Positions 9,802-20,979 of a stretch of DNA of 64,000 nt are shown piece by piece. Below the pieces are notes generated by a model. It was not told the DNA's origin and did no database searches. It saw only the letters and a list, made by a program, of their open reading frames with translations. The DNA is from Ilex aquifolium (lineage: Eukaryota; Streptophyta; Magnoliopsida; Aquifoliales; Aquifoliaceae): contig OX637409.1 of the NCBI GenBank assembly GCA_951799425.1, forward strand, positions 13,178,960 through 13,242,959, read 5' to 3'. Positions within the stretch are counted from its first letter, which is position 1. Every line of letters begins with the position of its first letter. Both the position numbers and the translations under genes were made by a program.

Positions 9802-11127
9802 TGTTGTCCGAATTTGATATTGACAATTTACATGCAAGTATACACAATCAACAAGTAATAAAGTGATAAGTAAAGTATCGTTCCCATGGAGAATTATTAC
9901 TAATAAATTCTAAGTACTAACTTTATATCAATTCAATTTTATTTAAACAATTGAAATTGAATATGAATTCACTAATTTAAAACTAAATATAAATTTAATA
10001 ATTAAGGAATGAATTTACCAAATAAAAGAACTTTACATTATAACTTCCCCTAATGCTTCGTATAAATCTTTTCACTCTCTTTCTAGTTAATTGATCAAAA
10101 TAAGTTGTTAACTGAGAACTCAAAACTATTTATCAAACATCTTCCAATAGTTAGATAAAAATATTTCTCCCAATTAATTACTATATTCCTATGCAAAATA
10201 AGTTGGAATAAATTCATTAAGTTCAAACTCTCAAAAAAGTTACACACAACATATATGTATATTCCTATCCTATACACAACTCAACTATTCAATCATAAGA
10301 AGAATCAACCAGACGCATGTTATCATATTCCGATCTATCCCTAGAATTCATCTCCCATTTTCATTTAAGGAATCAAATTAATTGGTGGCCACACAATCAT
10401 ATATTAAGCACAAAATATGATAAACAACTCATAAATGATCAATAAGAATTAGAAACCAGAGTATATCAATTTAACTAAACATCAGGTTCCGTTGCAATCT
10501 TAATAAAAATTTAGTTCATAATGTAATTGAAAAACATCATCCTCAAATTAAACAACATCTCAGAAAATCAACAATTAAAAGTAAGAGAAAAGAATGAAAA
10601 CTTAGTTGCAATCTTCAATCTCTCTCTAGCCTTCAAGTCCAATTTTCTTCGTGTCGCTTCCTTTGATTCTTTCCTTCAATCTTTTTATCAATCCTTTGGT
10701 TTTCCCTCCTATTAGCAGCCCCCAAAATCAGTATATTTATATCCCAGCTCAAACCCTAGCATATATGTAGCATTAGAGTTCAATTTCGACTCAAAAATAA
10801 GTCAGAATTTACGTCCACACTAAAACCGGCGCTGTAGTCCCTAAAATCAGCGCAGCTGCGCTGACTTTCTGCCCTTCTAGCGCTGTAGCACTTCTTCTAG
10901 TGCCCCAACGTTGATCCCCTTTTAAGTCTAGAGCTGCCCTTGTTACTTAGTCTTCAAATAATCCGACACTTAGGCTACCAAATGACCTTGTTTCCTTCCA
11001 AATGATGATCCCTACAAAATAACATAAAAACACACAAAACAAATAAAAAGGAACATAAAATTCTTGAAAACTTGCAATTTCATCAAGCCAAAAATACTCA
11101 ATTCGTAGGTATAAAACCCACTCATCA
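9802..11127 (-). repeat. 5' LTR of E
   Basis: 1326 bp. On the plus strand it starts TGTTGTCCG and ends CTCATCA, giving TG...CA termini. It contains a minus-strand TATA box at 10731-10745 and the AGCGCT-like cluster at 10828-10918. It is the complete LTR of the pair. Confidence 0.9.
10731..10745 (-). promoter_or_regulatory. TATA box of the 5' LTR of E
   Basis: GGGATATAAATATAC on the minus strand, identical to the copy in the 3' LTR. It is the likely core promoter for the element's genomic RNA. Confidence 0.6.
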
Positions 11128-11944
11128 CCTCCCCTCCTGAGCTCAAACTTAGAATTTTTCTAGGTATCATCATATGCCTTCGAAAAAAAAGAGTAGTTGA
11201 TTTGCTATATAGTGCCCTAGCATTCATTTCTTGAGATTATGCCAACGTTGTTTCATTTTTCAAGCATGAACTTCATTTTTGGATTATATGTGAGCATAAT
11301 TCGTTTTGTGCACAAGATTCTATCTCACATATACACATGGAGTGCATGTTAGGATAACTAGAGTGTGATTCATTGTTGAGAGACACCTTTGGTGAGGTTG
11401 CATCGAAGCTTAATTTGGACAGCCAAAGTGAATGTGAATTCTATTGTGTAAATGCTTAAATTACATGTCCATTACACACACACACGAGTTTGAAAATGAA
11501 TGTGTAGGTGCATACTCAAGAATAGCATTTAAAGCTATGGTGTTGCTCATGTGTGCTTGGTTCGGGCTGTTGAACGATGTGTTAGGTAGCCCTATGCTTA
11601 AAGGATAGGGGAATATTGCTCAACTTTCGATATTTGATAAGTTTTGGGAATACCATTGCTATTTGAATTTATGTTTTGCATTTTGGGTATTCATTTTGGT
11701 AGTTTAAACTAGAAATCCATGTTTTGTAGCTTGAAAACATCAAAATCTTAAATCATGTTGCAATTTCGGATACGACTTTGGGCATTAGCAACCAATTGTG
11801 GTTAATATGTGTGGTTTAAGTTTTGTGTAGATTAAATGTCTTAGAAAGGGTGTTAAAATGTCTTAAAAAAGGTGTTAAAATGTTTTGGAGTTGAGAGAAG
11901 TTGGATGGGATATGAATTTTTGAACAAAGGAATGATTTTGCAGC

Positions 11945-12048
11945 AAAGGCAAAACCTTTCGGAAGGTTTTGATAGATCTTCCGGAAGGTTTTGCCTACTG
12001 GAATTTTTGCCTTAGGCAGTAAGCAAAACCTTCCTGAAGGTTTTGCCC
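11945..12048. repeat. CCTTCCGGAAGG palindrome cluster before ORF2 of A
   Basis: AAAACCTTTCGGAAGGTTTT, ATCTTCCGGAAGGTTTTGCC and AAAACCTTCCTGAAGGTTTT lie within 100 bp, about 280 bp upstream of the ORF2 start. Mutations spoil some dyads. It occupies the same place as the cluster in each array unit. Confidence 0.8.
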
Positions 12049-12330
12049 AGAAAATAAAAAACGAGGGTTTTAAGTTCTAAAATTTTGAAAAACCCTTCAC
12101 ATTTCTCATTCCTCTTTTGTTTCCAATCTCTCTTCTCTCCTCCTACTCTCTTCTAGACTTCAAAACACTTCCCCCAAACTTCAAATTTCTCACCTTCTCT
12201 TGATTAGGGTTGGATTTTAGAGTGTTTTAGCTGAAATTTTCAAGTGTTCTCCACAAAACCCTAGGGCTCCAATTTCCCCCAATTCTCTCAGCCTCCTTGT
12301 TCTTCCCCAAACCTATCCAACTCCACTACA

Positions 12331-13425
12331 ATGGCTCGCACAAGAGGCATTTCTATGGATGTTTTTGAGCCCATTGAATGGGTGTGGATGTTGATTTTGA
12401 CCATCTTCGGTCTCGGTGCACTGTTGTCACTCATGGCCCGTACTAAGAGGACTGGCCCCGGGTCTCCACCACCCATAGAATCTAGCTCTCGGAAGAGGAG
12501 TGGGGAGGGCCCTAGTGGCCAAGAAAGAGAGGAGAAGAGGACAAAGGCAAAGCATGACGCCCGAAGACAAAGAATTGAAGAGTAGGGAGTCACGTGCGAG
12601 AGGTACGTCAACAAGGCTTCTCTTGGACCTAGGGATGAGGTTGTGAGAATTATTAAAGCACGGGGTTTGAGATTGTGGTTTGAGGAGGTGAAGGGGTACA
12701 ACCTAGGGATGTGTCGGGAGTTTTACCAGAAGTTGTCTATTTTTTGTGAGGATGGGAATAAGTTGAGGGCAAATATGCGGGGGAAAACATTTAAGGTGAC
12801 CCCCGACACAATAGCCACAGTGATGAGGTACGAGAGACCTCCCTCGACCACCCCGGTCTACCCACAAAACGTGGATGGGGGTAGGACTCTCAGTAACTAC
12901 GTCGCCCTGACCTATGAGGACCCGACCACGTTCAGGGGAACGACGTTGGTTAGGGGCCTTAAGCACTGATACGGGGTAATGAATAAAGTTCTTCATTACA
13001 ATTTGATGCCCTGGGGTTTGGAGAAGAACCCAAACATAGAGAAATTGACTTTACTTCATGCATTTATGACAGGGGTAGCCATTGACGTGGCTTATTTGAT
13101 TTGTGTGGAGATGTGGGAGTTTACCTTGGCTATAAAGCCAAAGGCAAATATCCCTTTTGGCAGCCTAGTCACCCGTCTTTGTGACCTGGCTAAGGTAAAA
13201 CACTACACCCATGATGCAATGCTCCCCCCAAAGACTGGAGCCATAGGGAAGTCCAGCAGTCAAAAGAGGGCTGCCAGGACTGGGGTTGAGAGACTTAGGG
13301 CTAGGGGGCCAAAGACATCAGCAGTCGGGCCATCTTCATCAGCACCTCCACCAACTACTCCTGCTCCTACACCTGAGACTACCCCAGCTTGCACCATACC
13401 CCAGAGTCTAGATGCTCTAGAGTCT
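12331..13425 (+). pseudogene. ORF2 (putative plant transposon protein type), broken
   Basis: Homologue of the array ORF2, in one frame, interrupted by TAG at 12583-12585 and TGA at 12967-12969 and cut by the LTR of C at 13426. Like the array protein it begins with a short N-terminus, a hydrophobic segment (about residues 16-35, VWMLILTIFGLGALLSLM) and MARTKRTGPGSPP. The conserved blocks are GYNLGMCREFYQKL, TPDTIATVM, YEDPTTFRGTT and VMNKVLHYNLMP. A Pro/Thr/Ser-rich linker follows. The coiled-coil and acidic tail lie beyond the cut. The start matches the array start, including a second methionine at residue 35. Confidence 0.85.
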
Positions 13426-14042
13426 TGTAACGCCCCAAAATCCCCCTTGGACGACATCACTATCTAAAACCATTCACATCATGAGAACAACTAATAAAAT
13501 TCATAAACAGAGAAACTTTCATTTATCATCCATAATATCTACAACGTCAGCCAAAAGAATAAGTCAAACCATGACCATTACATTCAAAAGAATATGTCAT
13601 TCATGGCAATTACACCCAAAAATCAACTATTATCTTGCAGCGGAATAAAAAAGACATTAGACTTCACATTTTCTCAAAAAGAACTTCCTAGTCTAGGATA
13701 TAAGAGAATATAGCTCCAAACATCCACCTCTGGATTCACGTTCCCATCTATGGGAGCTTCCCAATGTACCGGCTCATCCACTCCAAGCTCCTCCTCTAGG
13801 TCATAATCTGAAAAAATGTTGTTTGTAGGGGGGGTGAGCACTCAACTCTGTAGGAAAATCCTCCCAAACTCAAACAAGGTTTAGAAAACATATAAAATAA
13901 GTCGGTCTCATTTCACAATTATCATATATAACTTTTGAAAGAAAACAGTGACAGTTTATCCGATATCAAGTTTAAGCAATATCAATGAAGTAAATGAAGA
14001 AGTAAAATCAATTTCCAAAACGAACAATTCCAACAAATCACT

Positions 14043-14110
14043 ATAAACCATAGCCAACCATTGACACCATAAACCATAGCCAACCATTGGCACAATAAAC
14101 CATAGCTCAC
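14043..14110. repeat. 26-bp tandem repeat in the LTR of C
   Basis: ATAAACCATAGCCAACCATT begins at 14043 and 14069, and a partial copy begins at 14095. That is about 2.6 copies with one or two substitutions. Confidence 0.85.
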
Positions 14111-15040
14111 AATGTATTTCAAACCACAACTTGTATCTCAGGTATGATGTATGATATCGCATGAATAAACACATCGAGAATATCCTGGCCTACACACACA
14201 CACCCAATCCTCTCTACAACTTTAGGAAGGGCGTATACCAACACATTGGTAGTGACGAATCCAACCCAGGAGTAGTATACTAACCCTCATCCTCGGTACC
14301 CGTGAGTGAATAGTGGTTTGGTCCTCACAAGGCACCAACGCCACTACGAGTGGTAGGAAAAATTCAAACCCGCACGGAGTAAGAAACGCATCTACCCACT
14401 CTACGATACCCGGTCAACGGCCACCCATGGTCATCCAAACATCCACAAGAGATACAATACCCAACCAATTTCCTCAAGTCACAAACAAATCCAAAAATCC
14501 CCAAATTTCATATGGAGTATTACCATAGAACCATTTAAGAAAATATACAACAGATCATCCACAACACCATTTTGTTATTCAATACAAAGTACTAAAGTTT
14601 TAAAAACAAGGACAAAGGAAGAATCAAGAGAAAATCTATTTCTCTTGAAAACTAGGGTTTTAAGTCAAGAAAAGAGATTTAATAGCTATTTCACCATAGC
14701 ATTGTCCAAAACATGGTAATATTTACAAGAATATCAAGAATCAAGGATTTCAAAGCATACATATAGGATTTAGAGTCAAAAGAATACATATATATAAGCC
14801 CTAGCCTCAATGTAAGAGAATAGGAAGAAACCCCTACCTTAAATCAAGAGTTCCAAGCAAAACCCAAGCTCTAGAGACTTCCTTCCTCCCTTTTCTTTTT
14901 TCCTTTTATCTTCCCCTAGGGTTCTAAGAGGTTTGGGGTGAGAGTGGAGTGAAAGAATAGAAGAAAATAGGGTGAAAAGGTGTTTTAAACTCAGCCCAAT
15001 CCTGAATTTTACTGTTTTAAAATTTCTGATTTTTACCGAC

Positions 15041-15098
15041 AGTACTGGTACGCTGTACCGGTACGGTTTGCTCTCGGGACATCGGGGTACCGGTACGG
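15041..15098. repeat. GTACCGGTAC palindromes in the LTR of C
   Basis: TGTACCGGTACGGTTTG and GGTACCGGTACGGTTTG plus a decayed AGTACTGGTACG copy in under 60 bp, about 130-180 bp from the 5' end of the LTR in element sense. The core is the same palindrome as in the unrelated solo LTR at 23181-23234. Confidence 0.85.
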
Positions 15099-15224
15099 TT
15101 TGTCCGAATTTGCCTTTTTCACATGTTTTTCATTTCCAATCCATTCCAAACCCTTCCAAAATCAACCCAAACTTATACAACATACATTTGTATATCAAAC
15201 ATAGTTGATACAAGTTCTATTACA

Positions 15225-16247
15225 TGTGGGGGTTTGCATGGTCTCCCTAGTCTCCCGTACAACCTCTGGCCCAAACAAACTACTTTCTCCAGCTTCCAAC
15301 CAACAAGTCGGGGACCTACATGGTCTTCCATACAATGCCTCATAAGGAGCCATTCCAATACTTGCTTGATAGCTGTTGTTATATGCGAACTCCACTAGCG
15401 GCAAATGATCACTCCAACTTCCCCTAAAGTCCAACACACAAGCTCGTAGCATGTCTTCCAAAATTTGTATCACCCTCTCGGATTGGGCATCCGTTTGGGG
15501 ATGAAAGGTGGTGCTAAAGTGTAACTCTATCCCCATAGCTCATTGTAGACTTTGCCAAAATTGCGCCACAAAACGAGAATCATGATCCGACACAATAGAG
15601 AGTAGAACTCCATGCAATCTAACAATCTCGCGAATATAAAGCTTGCTCAAGGTCTCTAAAGTGTCAGTGGTCTTCATACTCAAGAAATGAGCGGACTTGG
15701 TGAGTCTATCTACAATGACCCATACGGCATTATGCCCGCGTGAATTCCGTGGAAAGCCAGACACGAAATCCATGGTGATGTGATCCCACTTCCACTCTGG
15801 GATAGGTAAGGACTGTAGTAATCCTCCGGGTTTTTGATGCTCAATCTTCACCTGCTGACACACCGCGCACTTTACAATGTACTTACCCACGTCTTGCTTC
15901 ATCCCTTTCCACCAATATTGACGCTTCATGTCTCTATACATCTTAGTACTACCTAGATGTATGGAGAATTTTGAACGATGACACTCACCCAACACTTCTT
16001 CCCTTACTTGGTCATTGTTTGGTACACATAGTCTTCCACGAAACATTAACTCGTCATCGTGTATGGACCAGTTCTCAACAACCTCATTCCTCTTCAATCT
16101 ATCCCGGATAATTTCCAACTCTGTGTCTAATCGTTGCAACTCTACAATCCGTTGTCGGAGAATTGGTTGAGCTACAAGATTGAATAAGCATGGTCGATTC
16201 CCCTGCCTATCCACCAATAGATCAAAGTCCTTCAAAGCATCAATCAT
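15225..16247 (-). pseudogene. Integrase of C, C-terminus deleted
   Basis: Inserts the cDNA into the genome. The minus strand shows the zinc-binding HHCC region (ending [11 protein letters not shown]), the first catalytic Asp in [10 protein letters not shown], the second in [10 protein letters not shown], and the Glu in TDAQSERVIQ. A stop at 15540-15542 splits it. After PEVVRETRETM the protein ends and LTR-flanking sequence begins, so the DNA-binding tail and chromodomain are gone. Confidence 0.85.
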
Positions 16248-17632
16248 CTTCCACCTATTAACAACAAGAACATTGATTTCTCCCGAGACTTTCTGCTCAG
16301 TGCATCTGCTACTACATTAGCCTTTCTCGGATGGTAATTGAGTGTGAAATCGTAATCTTCCAAATATTCGATCCACCTTCTTTGTCGGAGATTCAAATCT
16401 TTGTGTGTGAATATATACTTGAGACTCTTATGAGCAGAAAACACTTGAAACTTTTCTCCATACAGGTAACACCTCCATAACTTAAGAGCAAAGACCACAG
16501 CGGCGAACTCTAAGTCGTGAGTGAGATAGTTCTGCTCATGAACCTTTAGTTGTCTCGATCTATAAGCGACTACCCTGCCTCCCTGCATTAGCACACATCC
16601 TAACCCTCGTAACGAAGCATCGGTGTAAACATCGTATCCTTCCCCACTGCTAGGAATAATGAGGACAGTGGCTGTTGTCAACCTCTCTTTCAAGGTGCGA
16701 AAGGCTTGTTCACACGCTTGAGTCCACAAGAACCTTTCCCCTTTCTTGGTGAGGCGGGTCATTGGCATCGCGAGCTTTGAGAACCCTTCCACAAACCTCC
16801 GGTAGTAGCCTGCTAATCCCAGGAAACTACGTACTTCGGTCACATTCCTTGGTGGTTCCCATTTCATCACGGCTTCAATCTTTGCGGGGTCAACAGCTAC
16901 GCCTCGTTCCGACACAACATGGCCAAGGAATTTCACTTCCTTCATCCAGAACTCGCATTTGCTCATCTTAGCATACAACTTATGCTCTCTCAATGTTTGT
17001 AGCACAATCGAGAGATAGCGTTCATGTTCCCCTTGTGTCCGTGAATAAATCAATATGTTATCAATAAACACGATAACAAACTGATCTAGATACGTCCGGA
17101 ATACCCTGTGCATCAAATTCATAAAGGCTGCAGGAGCATTAGTCAGTCCGAACGGCATTACCGTATATTCGAAATGACCATACCTGGTACGAAAAGCTGT
17201 CTTAGGAATATCCTCTTCCTTGATCTGTGGTTGATGATATCCTGTGCGAAGATCAATCTTGGAGTAATACTTAGAACCCCTCAGTTGATCGAATAAATCA
17301 TCGATTCGTTGCAACAGATAATTATTCTTCACTGTCATCCGATTCAACCTTCGGTAATCTGTGCATAGCCGACGTGTCTCGCCATGCTTCTTCACAAAGA
17401 GGACCGGGGCTCACCAAGGTGAAGTGCTTAAACGGATAAACCCAATAGTCAACAGATGATCCAACTGCTTCCTTAGCTCCTTTAACTCCAAGGGTGCCAT
17501 CCTATAAGGAGCAATGGATATGGGTTCGGTTCCCGGATATAGATCGATTGCAAACTTGATCTCTCTCTGTGGGGGTAACCCGGGTAGTTCATCTGGAAAG
17601 ACATTTGGAAAATCCAACACTATCAATACCAC
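16244..17632 (-). pseudogene. Reverse transcriptase and RNase H of C
   Basis: The N-terminal RT block is at 17632-17411 ([14 protein letters not shown] ... STSPW) and ends in a stop at 17411-17413. The main frame continues at 17395 with [18 protein letters not shown] and [12 protein letters not shown]. The catalytic motif reads F-I-D-N: the second Asp is Asn (codon 17057-17059), which should abolish metal binding. RNase H follows, with [22 protein letters not shown] and ALSRKS. The frame is otherwise long and open (383 residues). Confidence 0.9.
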
Positions 17633-17659
17633 GTCCGGTTGGGATTTATCCCGATTATC

Positions 17660-18075
17660 TCACATCAAGCTAGCTAAGAAACTCAAATGGCTCCCCGCCT
17701 TAGCTTTTAAGAATCTACTACCTGTAGTGGGGAATGGATGAGAAGAATTTCGATCATTCATGAAACTGAAAACTACCCCTCCCGGTAATTGAAATAAAAT
17801 CCGCTTGCGAAAATAATCCATTACCGCACGGAAAGTGGACAACAACTCCATCCCAAATATTATGGTATACCCCTTCATGTCTAACGCAACCAAATCTACA
17901 ATCAATTCTTGCTCCCCAATTCAAAGCACGCAACCTCTACACACCCTTTTTGTATCCAACCGTTCTCCCGTAGGCATGACAATACTCAAAGCATGTTCTA
18001 ACTTCTCAAATTCCAATCCCAAATTAAGAGCATATGTAGTGCGTATGAATGAGTGAGTCGCACCGGGATCAAATA
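17660..18075 (-). pseudogene. Protease of C
   Basis: Retropepsin-like. The active-site block reads D-P-G-A-T-H-S-F at about 18060, with Pro in place of the usual Ser/Thr. Further on are LVALDMKGYTIIFGMELL (family form D-V-I-L-G-M-D-W-L, here altered) and an RKRILFQLPG-like block. A frame break lies at about 17910. Confidence 0.7.
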
Positions 18076-18079
18076 AAAT

Positions 18080-18400
18080 TCAGGCCCAAGAATTATAAAG
18101 AAGAACGATACCTTCCACAACTGCATTGGAAACGTCTTCCTCCGGTTGGGTCAAAGCAAACACTCTTCCTTGATTTGCACCGACTGGGGCTGGAGCTCCT
18201 AACGGTCTCTGCTGTAGCGGCTTCTGTAAGAGTGACTTGTTTGCATTTACTTGTCCTGCTGCTTGATTGGTCTTTGTTGAAAATAATGGACAGTTATTTT
18301 TGAAGTGCCCGAAACCTCCACATGCGAAGCATTGACGTGGATCAGTGCCTGTTCTCTCTGGTACGCCTCCAACTCCTCGAGCTATCTGAAGGCATCGCAT
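18080..18400 (-). pseudogene. Gag C-terminus of C with zinc knuckle
   Basis: Reads CFACGGFGHFKNNCP, a C-x2-C-x4-H-x4-C nucleic-acid-binding knuckle, followed by a Gln/Pro-rich stretch running into the protease. The capsid-like part is missing because the element breaks off at about 18400. Confidence 0.8.
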
Positions 18401-19018
18401 GTGTTGTGGGAGCCAGTGAGGGCTCGGGTTGAAGTTGCATGAGTGAGTCTCATCTCATTTCATGGCATGACATAGTAATTCTTATCATTGAATTGCATAT
18501 TCTTGATTGGAATGGTTGTTGCTTGTTAAATGTTGCGTGTGAACATTTCATATGCATCTAAGTTGGGGAGTAGCTTCTTTAGGAGATACCCTATTGAGCA
18601 TGGCTCACCCTTTATGGAAAAACATTTCAGGTGCGGGATACGCGTCGGCAGACGGCTCTCAATCGGGCCCCCATGGTTGAAGAAAAGCCGACATGTGGGT
18701 TTTAAATCTTATTTTTGTAAAACTTCATGTAAATTCATTTTGGATAAGTAATTGTATGTAAAAGAACTGTAATCGAACTCATATGGACTATTTTAATGTA
18801 ACATTGCATGTTATTATATGAGTATGGATAATTGGACCCGGTGTGGTCGATGTTACTTATAAATGGACCCAGTGTGGTCAATATTTATTCATAAATGGAT
18901 CCGGTGTGGTCAATGTAGTATAATTGCACAGGTTGTGTTTTGAGTAGAGCTCCCCGTACAAAGGAGACTCTGCCCGAATTTTATTAAATTAAAGACCCCC
19001 AATTTTTGGGGCGTCACA
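18401..19018 (+). repeat. 5' LTR of B, 3' portion
   Basis: Ends GGGGCGTCACA, four bases before the primer site. Its left limit is approximate: gag of C stops being recognisable at about 18400. It does not overlap the surviving part of the 3' LTR, so the two LTR pieces cannot be compared inside this window. Confidence 0.65.
18833..18925. repeat. 31-32 bp tandem repeat in the LTR of B
   Basis: TGGACCCGGTGTGGTC, TGGACCCAGTGTGGTC and TGGATCCGGTGTGGTC begin at 18833, 18864 and 18896, each followed by an AT-rich spacer. Confidence 0.85.
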
Positions 19019-19021
19019 GCT

Positions 19022-19039
19022 TGGTATCAGAGCTTAGGT
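19022..19039 (+). other. Primer-binding site of B, initiator tRNA-Met type
   Basis: TGGTATCAGAGCTTAGGT, of which the first 12 bases are the usual tRNA-Met match. The 320-bp leader from here to the gag start at 19360 shows nothing else recognisable. Confidence 0.9.
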
Positions 19040-19359
19040 ATACGATTTACCTAGGGTTTGAGAGGCATGAGTTTAGACCATTGCATCCATTATGCATTTC
19101 ATGTTGTGTGCTTTACTTGTTACATGTCATGTGCTATATGCTATGTGGATTATATGCATGGTAAGATGTATATGGAAATGGACACACTAGGATTAGACAA
19201 CATAACCTTAGGGGTCGGAAAACAAATGAACGGGGTGGTTCACGGGGTAGATGTCTACTAGTGGTTGGCATATGCTCGAGGTAAATCTCAAAGTTTGAAC
19301 TTTGATCCATACTTTAGGATACTAAGTAAATGCTCTGTTTCTATTTGACATGTGTGTAG

Positions 19360-20520
19360 ATGGCAAGTAGAGGAAGAGGAAGAGGATACGGCCGAGGCGG
19401 TGGTCGGAACAACAACCAACCACCACCGGCCTTTGATCCACAAGCCTTTATGGAGGCTATTGGTACTATGGCGGCTACCGTTGTACAAGCTAGTGCAAAT
19501 GTGGGGCAAAGAGGCTCAAGTAACCTCCAAAAGTTCAAGGCACATAAGCCTCCAATTTTTAAGGGAGGGGCGGATCCGATTGTGGCCGACCATTGGTTTC
19601 GGCAAGTCGAAAAGATCTTAGAGGCTATGGAGATCACCTCTGATGCTACTAAGATAAGGCTAGCTGCATTCCAGCTAGAGGGAGAAGCCTAATTATGGTG
19701 GGAGTGGGCAAAGGACTTGAAGAACCTAGAGAGGATGACATGGGGAGAGTTCCAGGAGCTATTCATGGGCAAGTACTTCCCAGCGGCCGTTCGACATGCG
19801 AAGGCCCGGGAATTCTTAGACTTGAAGCAAGGAACTATGATGGTGATGGAGTATGTGGCTAAATTCACCGAATTAGCCTGCTTTGCAGACGATTATGTGG
19901 CCACCGACTTGGCCAAAGTGAGGAGGTTCGAGGATGGGTTGAAGTTGTCCATTCGGGGCAAAATTGTGGGCCATCGCTTGCAAGACTTTGACTCGATGGT
20001 CGAGACAGCTATGGCCATTGAGAGAGAGGTTGATGATGCATGAAGCATCCGGGAGGCGGGTGCTAAGGACAAAAAGAAGGAGGGTTAATCCTCTTCTTCT
20101 GGTTCAGGGAAAAGGCAGAGGACTTCTACTTCACCGGGGCAACAGGGACAGGGTCGTAGCCATCAAGGCCAAGGCCAAGGTCGATCCTCCCAAGGCGGGG
20201 GAAACTTCAGGATAGCATATCAGGCAGGTCAGAGAACTTGCTATCATTGCCACCAACCGGGTCACGTGAGGCGGGATTGTCCTCAGAGGCAGGGATCCCA
20301 AAGTTATGGGGCGTCTCAGTCCTAGTCATCAGTGGGGCAGCCACAGACATACCTTGTTCCTTTCTACCCCACCACGGGCCAGGGAAGTGAGTATCAGTTT
20401 CAGGGCACCACTCAGGTCCCTACCATTTTCCGAGCGGGGACTCCACAGTCAGGCCAGATGGGCCAAGGTATGGGCCGAGGTCGAGGACATGACATGCAGG
20501 CCGGGACTTCAGGGACATAA
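19360..20520 (+). pseudogene. Gag of B
   Basis: Starts MASRGRGRGYGRGGG, an Arg/Gly-rich N-terminus typical of Tekay-type Gag. The capsid-like domain follows (FKAHKPPIFKGGADP, HWFRQVEKIL, then MTWGEFQELFMGKYFP, RRFEDGLK). The zinc knuckle C-Y-H-C-H-Q-P-G-H-V-R-R-D-C starts at 20239. In-frame stops lie at 19690-19692 and 20041-20043. All blocks are in one frame, so only point mutations break it. Confidence 0.85.
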
Positions 20521-20585
20521 GGGCGAGTCTACGCCATCACACCCCAGATTGAGCCAATGGATCAGTCGGTTATTTAGGGTACATT

Positions 20586-20979
20586 TCTACTCTCTCACTT
20601 ATGGGCAAGGGTATTATTTCACTCTGGTGCATCTCATTCCTTTATTTCTGCATCATGTGTGAGAGATTTAGGCTTAGAGGTTGAGACCTTGGAAGAGCCG
20701 TTGTATGTGAATTCATCCCTAGGAGCTAGGGTGTGTGTTGATCAGATATGTCGGGGTTATGAGTTAGAGATCTCGGGAGTTTTACTCACCGTGGACCTTA
20801 GGGTCATGGACATGTCGGAGTTCGATGTCATCCTTGAGATGGACTGGTTTGCGGCACATCGGGTCGTCATTGATTATGATCGGAATGGGGTAATTGCCTA
20901 CACACCGGATGATATTTGTTTCAAGTTTCAGGGGGAAAAGCACGATGCTTTGCCCCAAGCCGTGTATGATTCTCGATGA
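20586..20979 (+). pseudogene. Protease of B, catalytic Asp lost
   Basis: In the gag frame. The active-site block reads H-S-G-A-S-H-S-F, with His (CAC, 20620-20622) where the family has Asp, so the enzyme should be dead. The C-terminal block FDVILEMDWFAAHRVVIDY matches the family (usually DVILGMDWL, so Gly to Glu here as well). Confidence 0.75.

Larger units (their letters stand above)
3812..11127 (-). mobile_element. Athila-like non-autonomous LTR retrotransposon (E)
   Basis: Minus-strand order: 5' LTR (11127-9802), tRNA-Asp primer site (9795-9778), decayed gag (from 9564), protease (around 7850), integrase C-terminus (7517-7101), palindrome-rich segment with a TATA box, short acidic remnant, two polypurine-like tracts, and 3' LTR (5087-3812). 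RT, RNase H and the integrase core are missing: protein sequence that normally follows the protease runs directly into the integrase tail. The LTRs differ at many sites, so the insertion is not recent. The 3' LTR lacks about 70 bp at its outer end, so no target duplication can be read. Confidence 0.85.
11128..13425 (+). mobile_element. Remnant (A) of a relative of the array element
   Basis: From about 11200 the sequence follows the spacer and ORF2 of the array units in the same order: GAACTTCATTTTTGGATTA (11270; compare 34136), the CCTTCCGGAAGG cluster before the ORF, a CT-rich patch, then ORF2. Divergence from the array units is high. The left end is cut by the LTR of E and the right end by the LTR of C inside ORF2. 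LTRs, gag and the rest are not present. Confidence 0.8.
13426..15224 (-). repeat. 3' LTR of C
   Basis: 1799 bp. On the plus strand it starts TGTAACGCCCC and ends GTTCTATTACA, so the termini are inverted TGTAA/TTACA. In element sense it ends with a GGGGCGTTACA word like the end of the 5' LTR of B (GGGGCGTCACA), supporting the Tekay-type assignment. It contains a 26-bp tandem repeat, the GTACCGGTAC palindromes, and a minus-strand TATATATA box at about 14785-14797. Confidence 0.75.
13426..18400 (-). mobile_element. Tekay/Del-like gypsy element (C), truncated
   Basis: Minus-strand order from the right: partial gag with zinc knuckle, protease, RT, RNase H, integrase core, then 3' LTR (15224-13426). 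The 5' LTR and gag N-terminus are missing where element B begins (about 18400). The integrase tail, chromodomain and polypurine tract are missing next to the LTR, so an internal deletion lies at about 15225-15236. It interrupts ORF2 of remnant A. No matching target duplication is found because the right end is lost. Confidence 0.8.
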
